Shown piece by piece: positions 1 to 8,846 of a stretch of 64,000 nucleotides of DNA. The first letter of the stretch is position 1, and the number at the start of each line of letters is the position of its first letter. Location: positions 1 through 64,000 of IMG/VR virus record IMGVR_UViG_3300025117_000049. The stretch is one strand, 5' to 3'. This stretch comes from a virus. Below the pieces are notes generated by a model that saw only the letters and a program-made list of their open reading frames with translations, did no database searches and was not told the DNA's origin. Both the position numbers and the translations under genes were made by a program.

Positions 1-1817
1 AACGAGAAGGCCCCAGCGGTATTCCCTTGGGCAATCTCGTTGTAGACCTCCCGGTCATCTAAGGGTATCTGGTCGAATTCGATGGTCTGGCCATGGAGTT
101 CTTTGACCAGTCGGGCTGCCTCGTTCAGAAATGACAGGTTGGATATTCCGAGCACATCCAGCTTCATCAGCCCCATGTACTCGGCGTCGTCCTTGTCCCA
201 GTTGGCTGAGATCACTCCGTTGTAGACCCGAAGGCTGCAATGATCACCCAGCCGGAGGTCCTTGGCGTTGATGCAGATTCCGCCCGCATGCTTGCCATAG
301 CCTTTTGTTTGTCCCTCCAGGTTGATGGCATGCCTGACCACATCCGGATATTTCCTTTGCAGATGTGCCAGTGGTGGGCTGTCCTTCAGGCTGTCCTCAA
401 TGGTATGACCGGCCCGATCATGTCCGTCAGGCACATCATTGATTCCCTCAGCCGCCGGGTTGACTTCCTTGAGTGGTACGTCGAACACCCGGGACACATC
501 CCGGATGGCTCCCTTGCCCTTCATGGTCATAAATGTGGATAGGTTGACTGTGCCGTGTTCCCCGTAGCAGTCCCTCAGGTGCTGGATGACCTCTTCCCTG
601 CGGGCTGACTCAAAATCCATGTCGATGTCCGGATAGTCCACCCGCTCAGGACTGATAAAGCGAGCGAAGATCAATCCATATTTCAGCGGGTCCACATCGG
701 TTATTCCCATAAGATAGCAGACCAATGAACCACCTGATGATCCTCTGCCAGGTCCCACTGCTATGCCCTGGGATTTGCACCATCCTATTAATTCATGTAC
801 TATCAGGAAGTATCGCTGGAAATTCATCTGGCAAATGAGTCCGAATTCTTCATTGACTCGGTCTTCGTATTCTTTGGCCTTTTCCGGCAATACATAGAAA
901 TCACCCAGCCGCCTTTCCCAGCCATCAGAAATGATTTCCCACATCAGGTCGGTCTCATCCCGGTCCTCATAGCCGTGGACTTTGGGCAGCTCCACCTGCA
1001 TGCGCTCCACGGTGTAGCCGTTACATAGCCCGGCCACCTCCATGGTCTGTGCCATAGCCTTCCGCCAGATTGGTTCAGCCAATACCGCTTGGACCTGGAA
1101 TGCCTGGGCCATCTCGTCGGCCGATCTCAAATGGAGATTAGGCCAGTCTCTCATTGACCAGCGGTCCTTATCATTCCATTTGGCGTTGCGCTTCATGGCC
1201 AGCAGCACATCTTGGGTCTCGCCCATGCCCTTGCGGGAATAGTGGCAGTCGTTTGTAGCTACCAAGGGAATGTTGTATTTTTGAGACAGCTCCAGACAGC
1301 GAAGGTTGTGTTTCTTTTGGAGCGGATGGGCATGGGGCATGATCTCAAGGAAGGTCGGGGCCATGTTCCTGAGTAGGCTAAGCAGCTTCTCCCCACCCTC
1401 CATATTGATGAACGAACCGATGCAGGCAGTGAGAAATACCAGGCCCTCGGTATGCCTGAGCAGCAGGTCTGGGTCTATCCTGGGTCGGCGGTGGAACCCT
1501 TCAAGGTTGGCCATGGAGATCATGTGCATCAGGTTAGTCAGACCTTCTCGGGATTGTACCAGGACAATCAAGTGGTGGCGCTCATCATTCTTGACCTTCA
1601 TGTCACCGCACATGTACAGCTCACAGCCCAGGATCGGGGTGATGCCGTGTTTCTTGCAGGCCTTCTGGTGCTTGAGAATTCCGTCGACGTTTCCGTGGTC
1701 GGTTATGGCACAGGCGGGTTGGCCGATGCGGACCGCCTCCTTGGCATAGTCCTCAGAGGTGCCGACGCCGTCGAGTTGACTGCTTGATGTATGGAGATGG
1801 AGGTGACAGAACGACAA
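1..1817 (-). CDS. dnaE: DNA polymerase III alpha subunit (DnaE-type), partial: C-terminus lies outside the window
   Basis: This is the catalytic subunit of a bacterial-type replicative DNA polymerase. About 605 residues are visible. The N-terminus has the PHP-domain signature FCHLHLHTSSSQLDG (residues about 3-17) followed by AITDHGN. Near residue 355 is PGRGSSGGSL, and near 394 is YPDIDMDF, which carries the two catalytic aspartates of the C-family polymerases; GKGAIRDVSRVF follows. The only in-frame start after the upstream stop is TTG at 1817, one base after the clamp stop codon. No Shine-Dalgarno site is visible, so translation is probably coupled to the clamp gene. The pair alpha plus clamp indicates that the phage brings its own polymerase core. 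The thumb and C-terminal domains cannot be judged here. Confidence 0.95.
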   Translation of the reverse strand, partial: MSFCHLHLHTSSSQLDGVGTSEDYAKEAVRIGQPACAITDHGNVDGILKHQKACKKHGITPILGCELYMCGDMKVKNDERHHLIVLVQSREGLTNLMHMISMANLEGFHRRPRIDPDLLLRHTEGLVFLTACIGSFINMEGGEKLLSLLRNMAPTFLEIMPHAHPLQKKHNLRCLELSQKYNIPLVATNDCHYSRKGMGETQDVLLAMKRNAKWNDKDRWSMRDWPNLHLRSADEMAQAFQVQAVLAEPIWRKAMAQTMEVAGLCNGYTVERMQVELPKVHGYEDRDETDLMWEIISDGWERRLGDFYVLPEKAKEYEDRVNEEFGLICQMNFQRYFLIVHELIGWCKSQGIAVGPGRGSSGGSLVCYLMGITDVDPLKYGLIFARFISPERVDYPDIDMDFESARREEVIQHLRDCYGEHGTVNLSTFMTMKGKGAIRDVSRVFDVPLKEVNPAAEGINDVPDGHDRAGHTIEDSLKDSPPLAHLQRKYPDVVRHAINLEGQTKGYGKHAGGICINAKDLRLGDHCSLRVYNGVISANWDKDDAEYMGLMKLDVLGISNLSFLNEAARLVKELHGQTIEFDQIPLDDREVYNEIAQGNTAGAFS

Positions 1818-1818
1818 T

Positions 1819-2868
1819 TTATTTTACCGTTGATATGGTGCTGGTCACATGACGGAACCCCGGGGCGGTGAAGGCCAGCAGGTTGCCTGCCATCCGGAAC
1901 CTGCGGGTGGTCCCCATGATGTCCAGCAGGTACTTGGGGCTGATACTGATGGCCGCCCCATCGGGCCAGCCCCGCTCCACCGCCGGCACACGGTCGGTGA
2001 CGCTCCCGGAGCTGCGCTCACCCATGACCACGATATCCTGGTCATCCTTCCTTATGGTGACGTACTCCATGCCCCCATCCAGGGCCGAGGCCATGACTGC
2101 CGCCCGCTCCAGGGCAGGCTTCAATGCCTCAGGCAGTTCCCATTCATCCCCGGATTCCTCAGGGAACAGGTTTATCACCCCGTCCACCGGGAAGCTGCCC
2201 CCCAGGAGCCTGCTGGAGAACACCGCCCCGTTGCTGTCCATGAAGTGCACCCATGACGGGGTGGCCGCCCAGGACTCCAGGCCGTCCATGGAGGCGATTT
2301 GGGCCGCTGCCTTGGCTGGGATCACGAACTGGGCAAAATCTCCTTCAGCCATGGGGCATTCCAGTTCAGCCCAGGAGCACCTGAAGTTGTCCGTGGACAG
2401 CATGCGGTCGACCATGATGCATACGCCGGCCCAGACCCCATGGGCCGGGTTCCTTGATGCCCCGGGGGCCGTAAGAGCCAGCGCCTTGGTGAAGTTGGGC
2501 GGCAATGGCTGCCATTCCAGGCCTTCCAGATCCAGTGCTCGGATCAACCCCACGGTGTTGGCCTCTACCAGGGCCATGGACAGGGTGGTCCTACCGTCCG
2601 ATAACTCCAGCTTGTTGTTGGGGGTGACTTTGGTTTCCACATCTAGGCCGGCCATCCGTTCCAGGACCCGGATCATGTCCTGTGCCCTGATAGCGGCGTT
2701 GATGCCATCTGGAATGGGAGCAGGGTGGGTCACGCTCACATGGTCGTTGTACGTCTGGGCCAGCCCTGGGGACAGCACCACAGTGTCCGCCCCCTGGACT
2801 ATAGCCCCGCCCCGGTCCAGCCCGGGCATGACTGCCTTTAATGAAGCCAATAGCTCAAGCCTGTTCAT
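1819..2868 (-). CDS. dnaN: DNA polymerase III beta subunit (sliding clamp)
   Basis: A 349-residue protein with the length and pattern of a bacterial beta clamp. The C-terminal third has the typical order FPVDGVINLFPEE, then a helix rich in Ala (PALERAAVMASAL), a strand VTIRKDDQDIVVMGE, and ISPKYLLDIMG close to the end. The N-terminus starts with MNRLELLASLKAVMPGL as in clamp domain 1. The start is preceded by AAGGAGATAATATG. It lies directly upstream of the polymerase alpha gene with one base between stop and start, so both should be made from one message. The sequence is diverged and the call rests on overall pattern rather than on a single motif. Confidence 0.8.
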   Translation of the reverse strand: MNRLELLASLKAVMPGLDRGGAIVQGADTVVLSPGLAQTYNDHVSVTHPAPIPDGINAAIRAQDMIRVLERMAGLDVETKVTPNNKLELSDGRTTLSMALVEANTVGLIRALDLEGLEWQPLPPNFTKALALTAPGASRNPAHGVWAGVCIMVDRMLSTDNFRCSWAELECPMAEGDFAQFVIPAKAAAQIASMDGLESWAATPSWVHFMDSNGAVFSSRLLGGSFPVDGVINLFPEESGDEWELPEALKPALERAAVMASALDGGMEYVTIRKDDQDIVVMGERSSGSVTDRVPAVERGWPDGAAISISPKYLLDIMGTTRRFRMAGNLLAFTAPGFRHVTSTISTVK

Positions 2869-2869
2869 A

Positions 2870-3652
2870 TTATCTCCTTATCCAAGATCTGACCTCTCGA
2901 ACAGATAATGGATTCAATTTATCCTTAAAGAATTTCAATTTTGGATTGTCCAAGACCCCGCCATCATTGATTAGCTTGCCCTGGTTTATTATAGCTGGAT
3001 CAGTATAGAACAGCAGGCGCAGGTGTTCATTGATGTAATCAGGTTCAGATTCTGCCAGGCATATCCGGTAGTTGGTTCTGCACCAATTGTCATCCCAGGC
3101 ATTCAACCCAAGTAGACCCCCATCTTTGCCTAACAAAATGCGCCTGCAGTGGCCTGACAACGCATAGGCCACTATAATTTCTGGCTCCTGAAGGTCCCTA
3201 TCCCCAATCCAATTTCTGACCAGGGCCTTTATATCTTCCTCATGTTCAGGCCCGGGCTCAATATACTGAAGTGGGCCAATCCTGTTTGGAAGTTTACGGC
3301 TGTTCTTCCTGAAGACCACCCACTTATTGCCTGCCATATTTAGGAAGGCCCTGGGGTCATAGGTGTACTCCAGATCAAGAAATTTAGGGCGATACAAATT
3401 TTCTGAATAGCCAGTGGAATAATCCTGAAAGTCTGCCCAATACTTTTCAAACATGATTGGGCAGGTGACCATGCCCCAGTATATGTGGATTGGAGGAAAC
3501 ATGACTATTTTTGCACCAGGGTCCCATATGTATATCCAATTTCCGTCCTGGCGTTCTTCTAGCCCTGCTCGCTGGAAATATTCCACAGAGCACCAGAAGT
3601 TTGGGATGACCTTGCCTCTTTGAAGCAATTGTAGGTATCTACTCTTTTTCAT
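2870..3652 (-). CDS. GNAT-fold acyltransferase-like protein (DUF2156/FemX-like C-terminus)
   Basis: A 260-residue protein. The second half resembles the GNAT-fold DUF2156 group: DPRAFLNMAGNKWVVFRKN in the middle, then near the C-terminus INDGGVLDNPKLKFFKDKLNP, which matches the 'N.G...L..FK..l.P' ending of that family. Such proteins transfer acyl or aminoacyl groups, but the substrate cannot be read from the sequence. It starts with ATGAAAAAGAG, overlapping the end of an alternative frame of the upstream gene. It is the last gene of the radical SAM/DUF362 cluster before the clamp, so a role in the same modification reaction is possible (inference). Confidence 0.45.
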   Translation of the reverse strand: MKKSRYLQLLQRGKVIPNFWCSVEYFQRAGLEERQDGNWIYIWDPGAKIVMFPPIHIYWGMVTCPIMFEKYWADFQDYSTGYSENLYRPKFLDLEYTYDPRAFLNMAGNKWVVFRKNSRKLPNRIGPLQYIEPGPEHEEDIKALVRNWIGDRDLQEPEIIVAYALSGHCRRILLGKDGGLLGLNAWDDNWCRTNYRICLAESEPDYINEHLRLLFYTDPAIINQGKLINDGGVLDNPKLKFFKDKLNPLSVREVRSWIRR

Positions 3653-3720
3653 TTTCAGGCTTGAACCCCAACCCTTGTGGTTTTTGATCCACAGGCTGTT
3701 TGGGAGACTGTTTGCCCGCT

Positions 3721-4491
3721 TTAGAGGGCTTGCCTGCGAGAAGGCGGTCTATTAGGGCACGACTGACTCCCCCGGTCTTCCGACTTTTCCCCCCCACTTT
3801 TCACCTCCTCAATTATTCCGATTTCGTCGTATAAACATAATGCAATGATTCCTTCCATGTTGCCAGCCTTCAAAGTTAGGAACCCAGGCCGATCAGGCAC
3901 ACCAAATTCAATCAGGTCCTGGAAAGAATATAAGGCCATGAAATCATTGGTTCTGATGCCCACTGGACCAAATGGTTTGGATATATGATCCTGCTTGACA
4001 AGCCCCAAGCCAGACTGGTTCCTGGTAAGGGTTATGGTGGTGCCAGAGAAAATGTCCCGCTGGATGATTTCAAGGCTGCCGTTATTGGACTTGAATTCAA
4101 GGTGTGACAACCCCTCTTCCAATAGTGCCAGTGAGCTTTTGTGGACTGTAAAAGTAGAGTGGGTGGGCCCAACCAACCCGGCCCAGATTTTTTCAACATC
4201 TTGAAAAGTCCGCTCCGGAGTCTTGCAACATTTGGAACGGGTGAATTCATTGCCAGATTTAGTGAATATTACATATCCATCTTTTTCATGGAGTTTGCCA
4301 GGTTCATAATCATTGGCCTTAAAGCTCAGCGGGTGCTGAAAAGGGTTTTGATGCTTAAGCAGGGAAAACCGGAGCATCACTGTGTTTTCACCATTGAGGA
4401 TAAACACAGTTCGATCCTGGCAATAGATGGTGTTTTTGAGCCGCCCACTTTGGTCCAGGGCTACAGCATGAGAAAAAATTCGCTCAGTCAT
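3721..4491 (-). CDS. Unrecognised beta-rich protein, probably frameshifted near its C-terminus
   Basis: The 256-residue reading frame starts by an overlap with the radical SAM gene stop (TTATTTAATGA arrangement). It is rich in alternating beta-type segments (RTVFILNGENTVMLRFSLL, LEIIQRDIFSGTTITLTR, FLTLKAGNMEGIIALCLYDE). The pattern faintly recalls clamp folds, but I cannot assign a family. The last 28 residues look unlike a protein (basic and Pro/Ser-rich). At 3789-3795 there is a run of seven C (G on the coding strand). Moving one base there opens a frame that continues without stop to 3639 (KTGGVSRALIDRLLAGKPSK...), so the true gene is probably 3639..4491. Confidence 0.6.
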   Translation of the reverse strand: MTERIFSHAVALDQSGRLKNTIYCQDRTVFILNGENTVMLRFSLLKHQNPFQHPLSFKANDYEPGKLHEKDGYVIFTKSGNEFTRSKCCKTPERTFQDVEKIWAGLVGPTHSTFTVHKSSLALLEEGLSHLEFKSNNGSLEIIQRDIFSGTTITLTRNQSGLGLVKQDHISKPFGPVGIRTNDFMALYSFQDLIEFGVPDRPGFLTLKAGNMEGIIALCLYDEIGIIEEVKSGGEKSEDRGSQSCPNRPPSRRQAL

Positions 4492-5891
4492 TAAATAACT
4501 CCTTTCAATATTTCTTCCCGGAAGTCTGGGAGGTTTTTGTCATATTTCCATCTGCGGCCGTGTTGGTCTATTCCTGCCGGTTCTATATGCGGAGCCCAGC
4601 TTGGGTGATAGGCATTGTTGCCCATGAGGTTCCAAAGCTCCTGGACCTCTATTTCCAGCTTGTTGCTCAGGAACCCACCACTATTGATCACATATGAGTG
4701 GTAGTCTTTCCATGATGTTGGAAGCAGGCCCCGGTCCATTATGAATCTAACCATGGGGACTATGCTGCCCATGTTCCACCGGCCCTTGAACCAATCCCCG
4801 ACATTACAACAAATCAGATCATCATTGGTGGGGACGTTACCCATGTCAAAAGTAGAACATTTCAGGCCCTCTGCCCGGAACAAATCCATGAACTTGCCAA
4901 GCAGGAGTGACCCGAGCCATTGACAGTCGCTCATCAAAGTGAACATGCGGGTGAAGTCATATCCCTGGCGGATAAAGGCCTGTCTGATGGTAGGGTTTTT
5001 GGCACTGTAGCTATATGTGTCAAAGGTGACATGGTTTATTCCAGCATCTTTTATGGCTTGGATATATTCTTCTGTTTTGGCCTGGTCATCATTTATGAAT
5101 ACCATGAAGGGTTCTATCCTGGCCACAACTCGGACTCCAGCCGAGGTCAGCTGTTTTGCTGCCCAGATGCGCCGGCTAAAAGGCGGTGCCCCAGGCTCCA
5201 GGTTTTTGTTGGTTTCATCATCTGAGGTGATCATGGTAATATGAACAGCTGCTTTGGCAAGGTTGTCTGAAAGCGGCCTGATATAATCTTCTCTGCCAAT
5301 CAGGTCTGATTTGGTGTTGATCATCACCGGATAGGCATTATCCCGAAGGTATTTCAACATGGATAGGCTGATGCCCTTTTTGGCCTCAATGGGCAGGAAA
5401 TCTTCAAACCTGATCCCGAAGCGCATTGGGATTTCCAAGCTGATGGCCTTGATTTTTTCATCTGCATTTTCTGACACTTGTTGGTCACGGTGCTTGAAGA
5501 GCTTGTCCAACTCTGCTTTGTAAAAATCTGGGTTGCAGTGTCTTAATCCGATGGACCGTGGGTTGTCAAAAAAACTGGTATAGAGTGAGGAGCGGAATGC
5601 ATCTGCGTAGCAGTAACGACAACCATAGCCACATAGGAGGCCGTCCCATACATCCAGGTTAAGCGGCATTGGGCATGCCTGGGCACGTAGGCTCACTTCA
5701 AGAAAACTGGAAACCTCTTCCGTATTGAGCAGGCGCTCCTGTTTCTCCCACTCTTGAGTCATAAGATTGAATTGATGGTAATTTTTTTTGCGCCCCTTTT
5801 CTTTTATTGACCCCTTGGAGTGGTCTGAAAGCAATTGGAGTTGCCTGGGGACCAGTTTTGAGACTACTGTTCTTAATTCCCAATAATTCAT
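4491..5891 (-). CDS. SPL-like radical SAM protein 1
   Basis: A 466-residue enzyme with the radical SAM iron-sulfur motif CGYGCRYC (Cys 87, 91, 94) that binds a [4Fe-4S] cluster and S-adenosylmethionine. Further features match the spore-photoproduct-lyase-like group: YPVMINTKSDL, a strand VHITMITSD, the loop LEPGAPPFSRR and GVRVVARIEPFM. A C-terminal extension of about 120 residues follows with extra cysteines (CSTFDMGN, ICCNVGDW). It overlaps the next gene by one base and has its own promoter-like GGCTATAATA about 50 bases upstream. Members of this group repair or modify nucleic acids or peptides; the substrate here is unknown. Confidence 0.8.
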   Translation of the reverse strand: MNYWELRTVVSKLVPRQLQLLSDHSKGSIKEKGRKKNYHQFNLMTQEWEKQERLLNTEEVSSFLEVSLRAQACPMPLNLDVWDGLLCGYGCRYCYADAFRSSLYTSFFDNPRSIGLRHCNPDFYKAELDKLFKHRDQQVSENADEKIKAISLEIPMRFGIRFEDFLPIEAKKGISLSMLKYLRDNAYPVMINTKSDLIGREDYIRPLSDNLAKAAVHITMITSDDETNKNLEPGAPPFSRRIWAAKQLTSAGVRVVARIEPFMVFINDDQAKTEEYIQAIKDAGINHVTFDTYSYSAKNPTIRQAFIRQGYDFTRMFTLMSDCQWLGSLLLGKFMDLFRAEGLKCSTFDMGNVPTNDDLICCNVGDWFKGRWNMGSIVPMVRFIMDRGLLPTSWKDYHSYVINSGGFLSNKLEIEVQELWNLMGNNAYHPSWAPHIEPAGIDQHGRRWKYDKNLPDFREEILKGVI

Positions 5892-5941
5892 TATTGTATC
5901 TCACTCCCGATGTTCCAGAATAAAATCGGCTTGGCTATTTT

Positions 5942-5947
5942 ATTATA
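5942..5947 (-). promoter_or_regulatory. GGCTATAATA -10 element upstream of radical SAM protein 1
   Basis: On the minus strand the sequence reads GATGGCTATAATAAAATAGCC, a perfect TATAAT in the context shared by the early promoter family of this window. It lies about 50 bases upstream of the ATG at 5891, after which a GGGAGTGAG ribosome site follows. No convincing -35 box is present. Confidence 0.5.
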
Positions 5948-5970
5948 GCCATCTAATAGGTATCTGATGA

Positions 5971-7164
5971 CTACCATAATAAACCGACTTTTTTGATTTT
6001 TGAGTTATCTTTTTTCCCATATATATGATACCCGTTTTTATCCTTATCTAAAATCATTACTCCAGGGGAATCTACCAAGCTATAGTATTGCCTGCCTTTA
6101 TTCCAAATTTTTTTCATTCTGTCATATGCTTTTGGTTCTTTAAAATCTATTGCTTCCATATCATTCCAAGATATAGAACCTTTTTGATCTATTATTTTAC
6201 ATGCCTTCATAAATGTAAATGAATATGGGGTAAATAAATCATCAACTCCACAACAGCTTTCACATGAAGAGTCAAATGGGAAATTGATAAAGTCCGGGGT
6301 TGATACTCTGATCCCACTACTTTTCATGATTGTAAAAAATCTTTTCCCAACATTGATCCAATTATCATCTAAGTTATTTTTCAACAGTTTAATATAATCA
6401 AAACCCCTCTTCTCAAATTCTTCCTTAGCCAACCTTGGCATTGTTGAACGGTAATTATAGAAACTGACGTGTTTGGCTTGGCTTTTAATACAATTATCTC
6501 GATATCCTTCAAATATTTCATCAGTTGAATTAATTCCGATTAGAATAGGTTCCCATCTAACTGCAGTCCATATACCAGCCTCATTCAATTCCTTGACCAA
6601 TAACCATCTCATGGATGGCGGCGGCGCCCCCGGCTCTAATTTATAATTCAGTGTGTCAGATCCACCCATAATGGAAACTATCACCGCAGCTTTCATTTGT
6701 TTGATTAAATCAAGATATCTCTTAAGGCCAACATAATGTGATTTGGTTTGGAAAATAACAGGCACTTTATATTCAATAAATAAGCGAAGGACTTTCTCAA
6801 CCACCTTGTGATCATGATCCTCTATGCAAAATGTCTCAGCCTTGCTGCCCATATTGAATGGCAAACCATGCCTGAGGCATTTTATTGACCAGTCTTGATA
6901 GTCTTTGTCTGACCCAAATGCTTTATCAAATACTTTTTTATAATCATCGGGATCACAGGACCTTACTAGTTCACGATGCCATCCAGTGTAATATTTGTTG
7001 AACAGTTCATGATCCATTTCCCGACAAAAACACCACCAGCATCCCATGGAACACCCAGAGAAAATATCCCCACCGAAGGCTTGTGGGCAAACCAAACTAT
7101 CACCTCTCCAACCAATGATTGAGCCGAATTTTAGTTTAGATATGTCTTTTTTCATTTTCTCCAT
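5971..7164 (-). CDS. SPL-like radical SAM protein 2
   Basis: A 397-residue protein with CSMGCWWC (Cys 38, 42, 45; an additional Cys 47 follows), the Cx3Cx2C cluster motif of radical SAM enzymes. It shares with its neighbour the segments VPVIFQTKS, IVSIMGGSD, KLEPGAPPPSMR and GIWTAVRWEPI, so both belong to the same SPL-like group. CESCCGVDD near residue 298 could bind a second cluster. The gene is strikingly AT-rich compared with the replication backbone, which suggests transfer. It overlaps the DUF362 gene by 13 bases. Role unknown; a paired action with the other radical SAM protein is inferred from position. Confidence 0.8.
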   Translation of the reverse strand: MEKMKKDISKLKFGSIIGWRGDSLVCPQAFGGDIFSGCSMGCWWCFCREMDHELFNKYYTGWHRELVRSCDPDDYKKVFDKAFGSDKDYQDWSIKCLRHGLPFNMGSKAETFCIEDHDHKVVEKVLRLFIEYKVPVIFQTKSHYVGLKRYLDLIKQMKAAVIVSIMGGSDTLNYKLEPGAPPPSMRWLLVKELNEAGIWTAVRWEPILIGINSTDEIFEGYRDNCIKSQAKHVSFYNYRSTMPRLAKEEFEKRGFDYIKLLKNNLDDNWINVGKRFFTIMKSSGIRVSTPDFINFPFDSSCESCCGVDDLFTPYSFTFMKACKIIDQKGSISWNDMEAIDFKEPKAYDRMKKIWNKGRQYYSLVDSPGVMILDKDKNGYHIYGKKDNSKIKKVGLLW

Positions 7165-7967
7165 CCTAACGGCCTTTCGTAATGGTATGGTGGAGCTGTG
7201 AGTGTTGGATATGGAATCCCAAGGGTTTCTTTAATCCATCTTAAATAGGGCACTTCTTGTGGATTGATTCCGATAAAATTAGCCGCCTGGCAATCCATTC
7301 CCCACATATCCTCTGATGTGATAATGATATTTGATTGTACTGGTAACCCGTAGTGTTCAGAATATTCTGAGCCAACTATTCCATCCATTATACAAAAACT
7401 TACCTTGTCCTTCATAATAAAATATAGGTCATGTAGCCTCTTATGTAAAATCTCAATACTGCCTCTTGGATGCATATTTCCTTTTTGAGCAATTATCCCC
7501 ATCATGTTTTTAATGGCTCCAGTAACCAATGCCATTTTATGAACCTTTAACTTTGGGAGATTTATGATGGCATCACAACTCAAGACAACATCAGATATTT
7601 TTACTCCAAATAGGCTTTTGTATTGATGATTTGCTCGGACTAAAGTGAATTCATGAAACCGCTTGCCTTCCTGTAAACCTATTAATTCCACTCCATATTT
7701 TTTGGGCAGGACGTCATATTTGGATAGGTATATAGTTGCTTGCCATTGATCTTTAAACCCACAATCTCCAATAATAATGGAGGCTCCTTGATCTAATAGA
7801 ACTTGGATAACTGCTTCAATTAGGGAAATGTCTGTTGATGAGGCACGCTCCCACTTAGTCTTGGGCATTACCAAGTTTGGCTTTAAAAAAACTTTCCGTC
7901 CATGAAATCCTCCCGGAAGCTGCTCTTCAATGAGCTTCCGGGAGATTTGGTTGGTGTGGATTATCAT
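7152..7967 (-). CDS. DUF362 family protein without ferredoxin domain
   Basis: A 271-residue protein matching the DUF362 core: KPNLVMPKTKWERASS near the N-terminus, ASIIIGDCG, INLPKLKVHKMALVTGAIKN followed by MMGII, then IMDGIVGSEYSEHYGLP and MDCQAANFIGI. Known members often carry an added [4Fe-4S] ferredoxin domain; that part is absent here. Function of the family is poorly defined and usually linked to iron-sulfur or redox chemistry. It is AT-rich, and sits head to tail with two radical SAM genes and a GNAT-like gene, so the four probably form one pathway. Start by the first ATG after the preceding stop (stop-start overlap region at 7968). Confidence 0.75.
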   Translation of the reverse strand: MIIHTNQISRKLIEEQLPGGFHGRKVFLKPNLVMPKTKWERASSTDISLIEAVIQVLLDQGASIIIGDCGFKDQWQATIYLSKYDVLPKKYGVELIGLQEGKRFHEFTLVRANHQYKSLFGVKISDVVLSCDAIINLPKLKVHKMALVTGAIKNMMGIIAQKGNMHPRGSIEILHKRLHDLYFIMKDKVSFCIMDGIVGSEYSEHYGLPVQSNIIITSEDMWGMDCQAANFIGINPQEVPYLRWIKETLGIPYPTLTAPPYHYERPLGWRK

Positions 7968-8732
7968 TTATTTCAGTTGGAATTGGCCATCAGCCTGGAA
8001 TGACAGCAAATCCAGGCCGTTGAAGAATTTCAACCCCATGGACACCAGTGTCGCAGATTCTTTGGCATTATCCTTGCCGCCCTTCTGAACATAAAGGGTG
8101 TTGGCTGCCATAGCCAGGGACTCCTTGGTAAAGGCGCCACCTGATTTCAGGCATTCACAAACAGAATCAATCCGGCTGTATTTCTCTCCAGCCGGGGCTT
8201 TGGGCTCTTTGGGCTTGGCCGATGCAGATTTCTTTTTGGGCCCTGCTTCGGCCATGATCGTCTGGCACTCCTCGGCCCGCTTGCAGGGCTTGGCGCAGGC
8301 CTCATCGGTGGCATCATAGCCCTTGCCGAACTCCGGGCATTCCTTGGGTGGGACAATGGTTTCTTCGCCGATGACTTCGGTTTCGGCCTTCTCTGCCGGC
8401 CCCGCCTCAGCCCCGTCTTGGACCACCGCTTCCTTGGGATCGGGCTGCCCGGTAGCTTCTGCTGCTGCGGCCTCGGGGGATTGTGGCTCAACTGCCGACA
8501 GGGCCTCGTAGGTGGCCAGGGTCTCGGGCTTCAGGTTGCCGGCCCGCTCATCCACCCAAATCTGTTCTTCGGGGTTCTCCGGGTTGGGGCCGATGCAGCC
8601 GCCGATGGTGTTGACGATGAAATCAATGAGCACCTGCCGGCCAGCTACGTGGTTCTGTTTGATGTCCAGGACGGTGGCGATGTCTTTGACTGCCTTCTGG
8701 AGGTCTGGGTGTTTCACTTCTTCAATGGTCAT
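7968..8732 (-). CDS. Unknown acidic linker protein with a Cys cluster and a C-terminal winged-helix-like part
   Basis: About 254 residues. A helical N-terminal part (HPDLQKAVKDIATVLD) is followed by a long Ala/Pro/Glu-rich linker. Then come a cysteine cluster CPEFGKGYDATDEACAKPC with CQTI behind it that could bind a metal, a Lys/Pro-rich hinge, and a compact C-terminal region (SRIDSVCECLKSGGAFTKES...). The start at 8732 is preferred over the ATG six bases earlier because AAGGAG is then at a normal distance. A promoter-like GGCTATAATA lies about 60 bases upstream. No function is assigned. Confidence 0.75.
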   Translation of the reverse strand: MTIEEVKHPDLQKAVKDIATVLDIKQNHVAGRQVLIDFIVNTIGGCIGPNPENPEEQIWVDERAGNLKPETLATYEALSAVEPQSPEAAAAEATGQPDPKEAVVQDGAEAGPAEKAETEVIGEETIVPPKECPEFGKGYDATDEACAKPCKRAEECQTIMAEAGPKKKSASAKPKEPKAPAGEKYSRIDSVCECLKSGGAFTKESLAMAANTLYVQKGGKDNAKESATLVSMGLKFFNGLDLLSFQADGQFQLK

Positions 8733-8794
8733 GGTCATTCTCCTTGGTTAGGTTTTGGTTCTTATTTTTTTTGGATTGATTATCCTGATGTATT

Positions 8795-8800
8795 ATTATA
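8795..8800 (-). promoter_or_regulatory. GGCTATAATA -10 element upstream of the 7968-8732 gene
   Basis: Minus strand reads TGAATTCATCACAATCGGC then TATAAT. The GAATTC/TCATCA block before it resembles the block before the sites at 9194 and 12031. The transcript would have a leader of about 60 bases with AAGGAG in front of the ATG. Confidence 0.5.
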
Positions 8801-8846
8801 GCCGATTGTGATGAATTCATTAGGGATTTTTTGCAATTATTTTGGT

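Noticed and set aside
1868-2908. A 346-codon plus-strand frame across the sliding clamp
   Set aside because: The product is Ser/Ala-rich without domain features, and the minus-strand clamp matches its family throughout.
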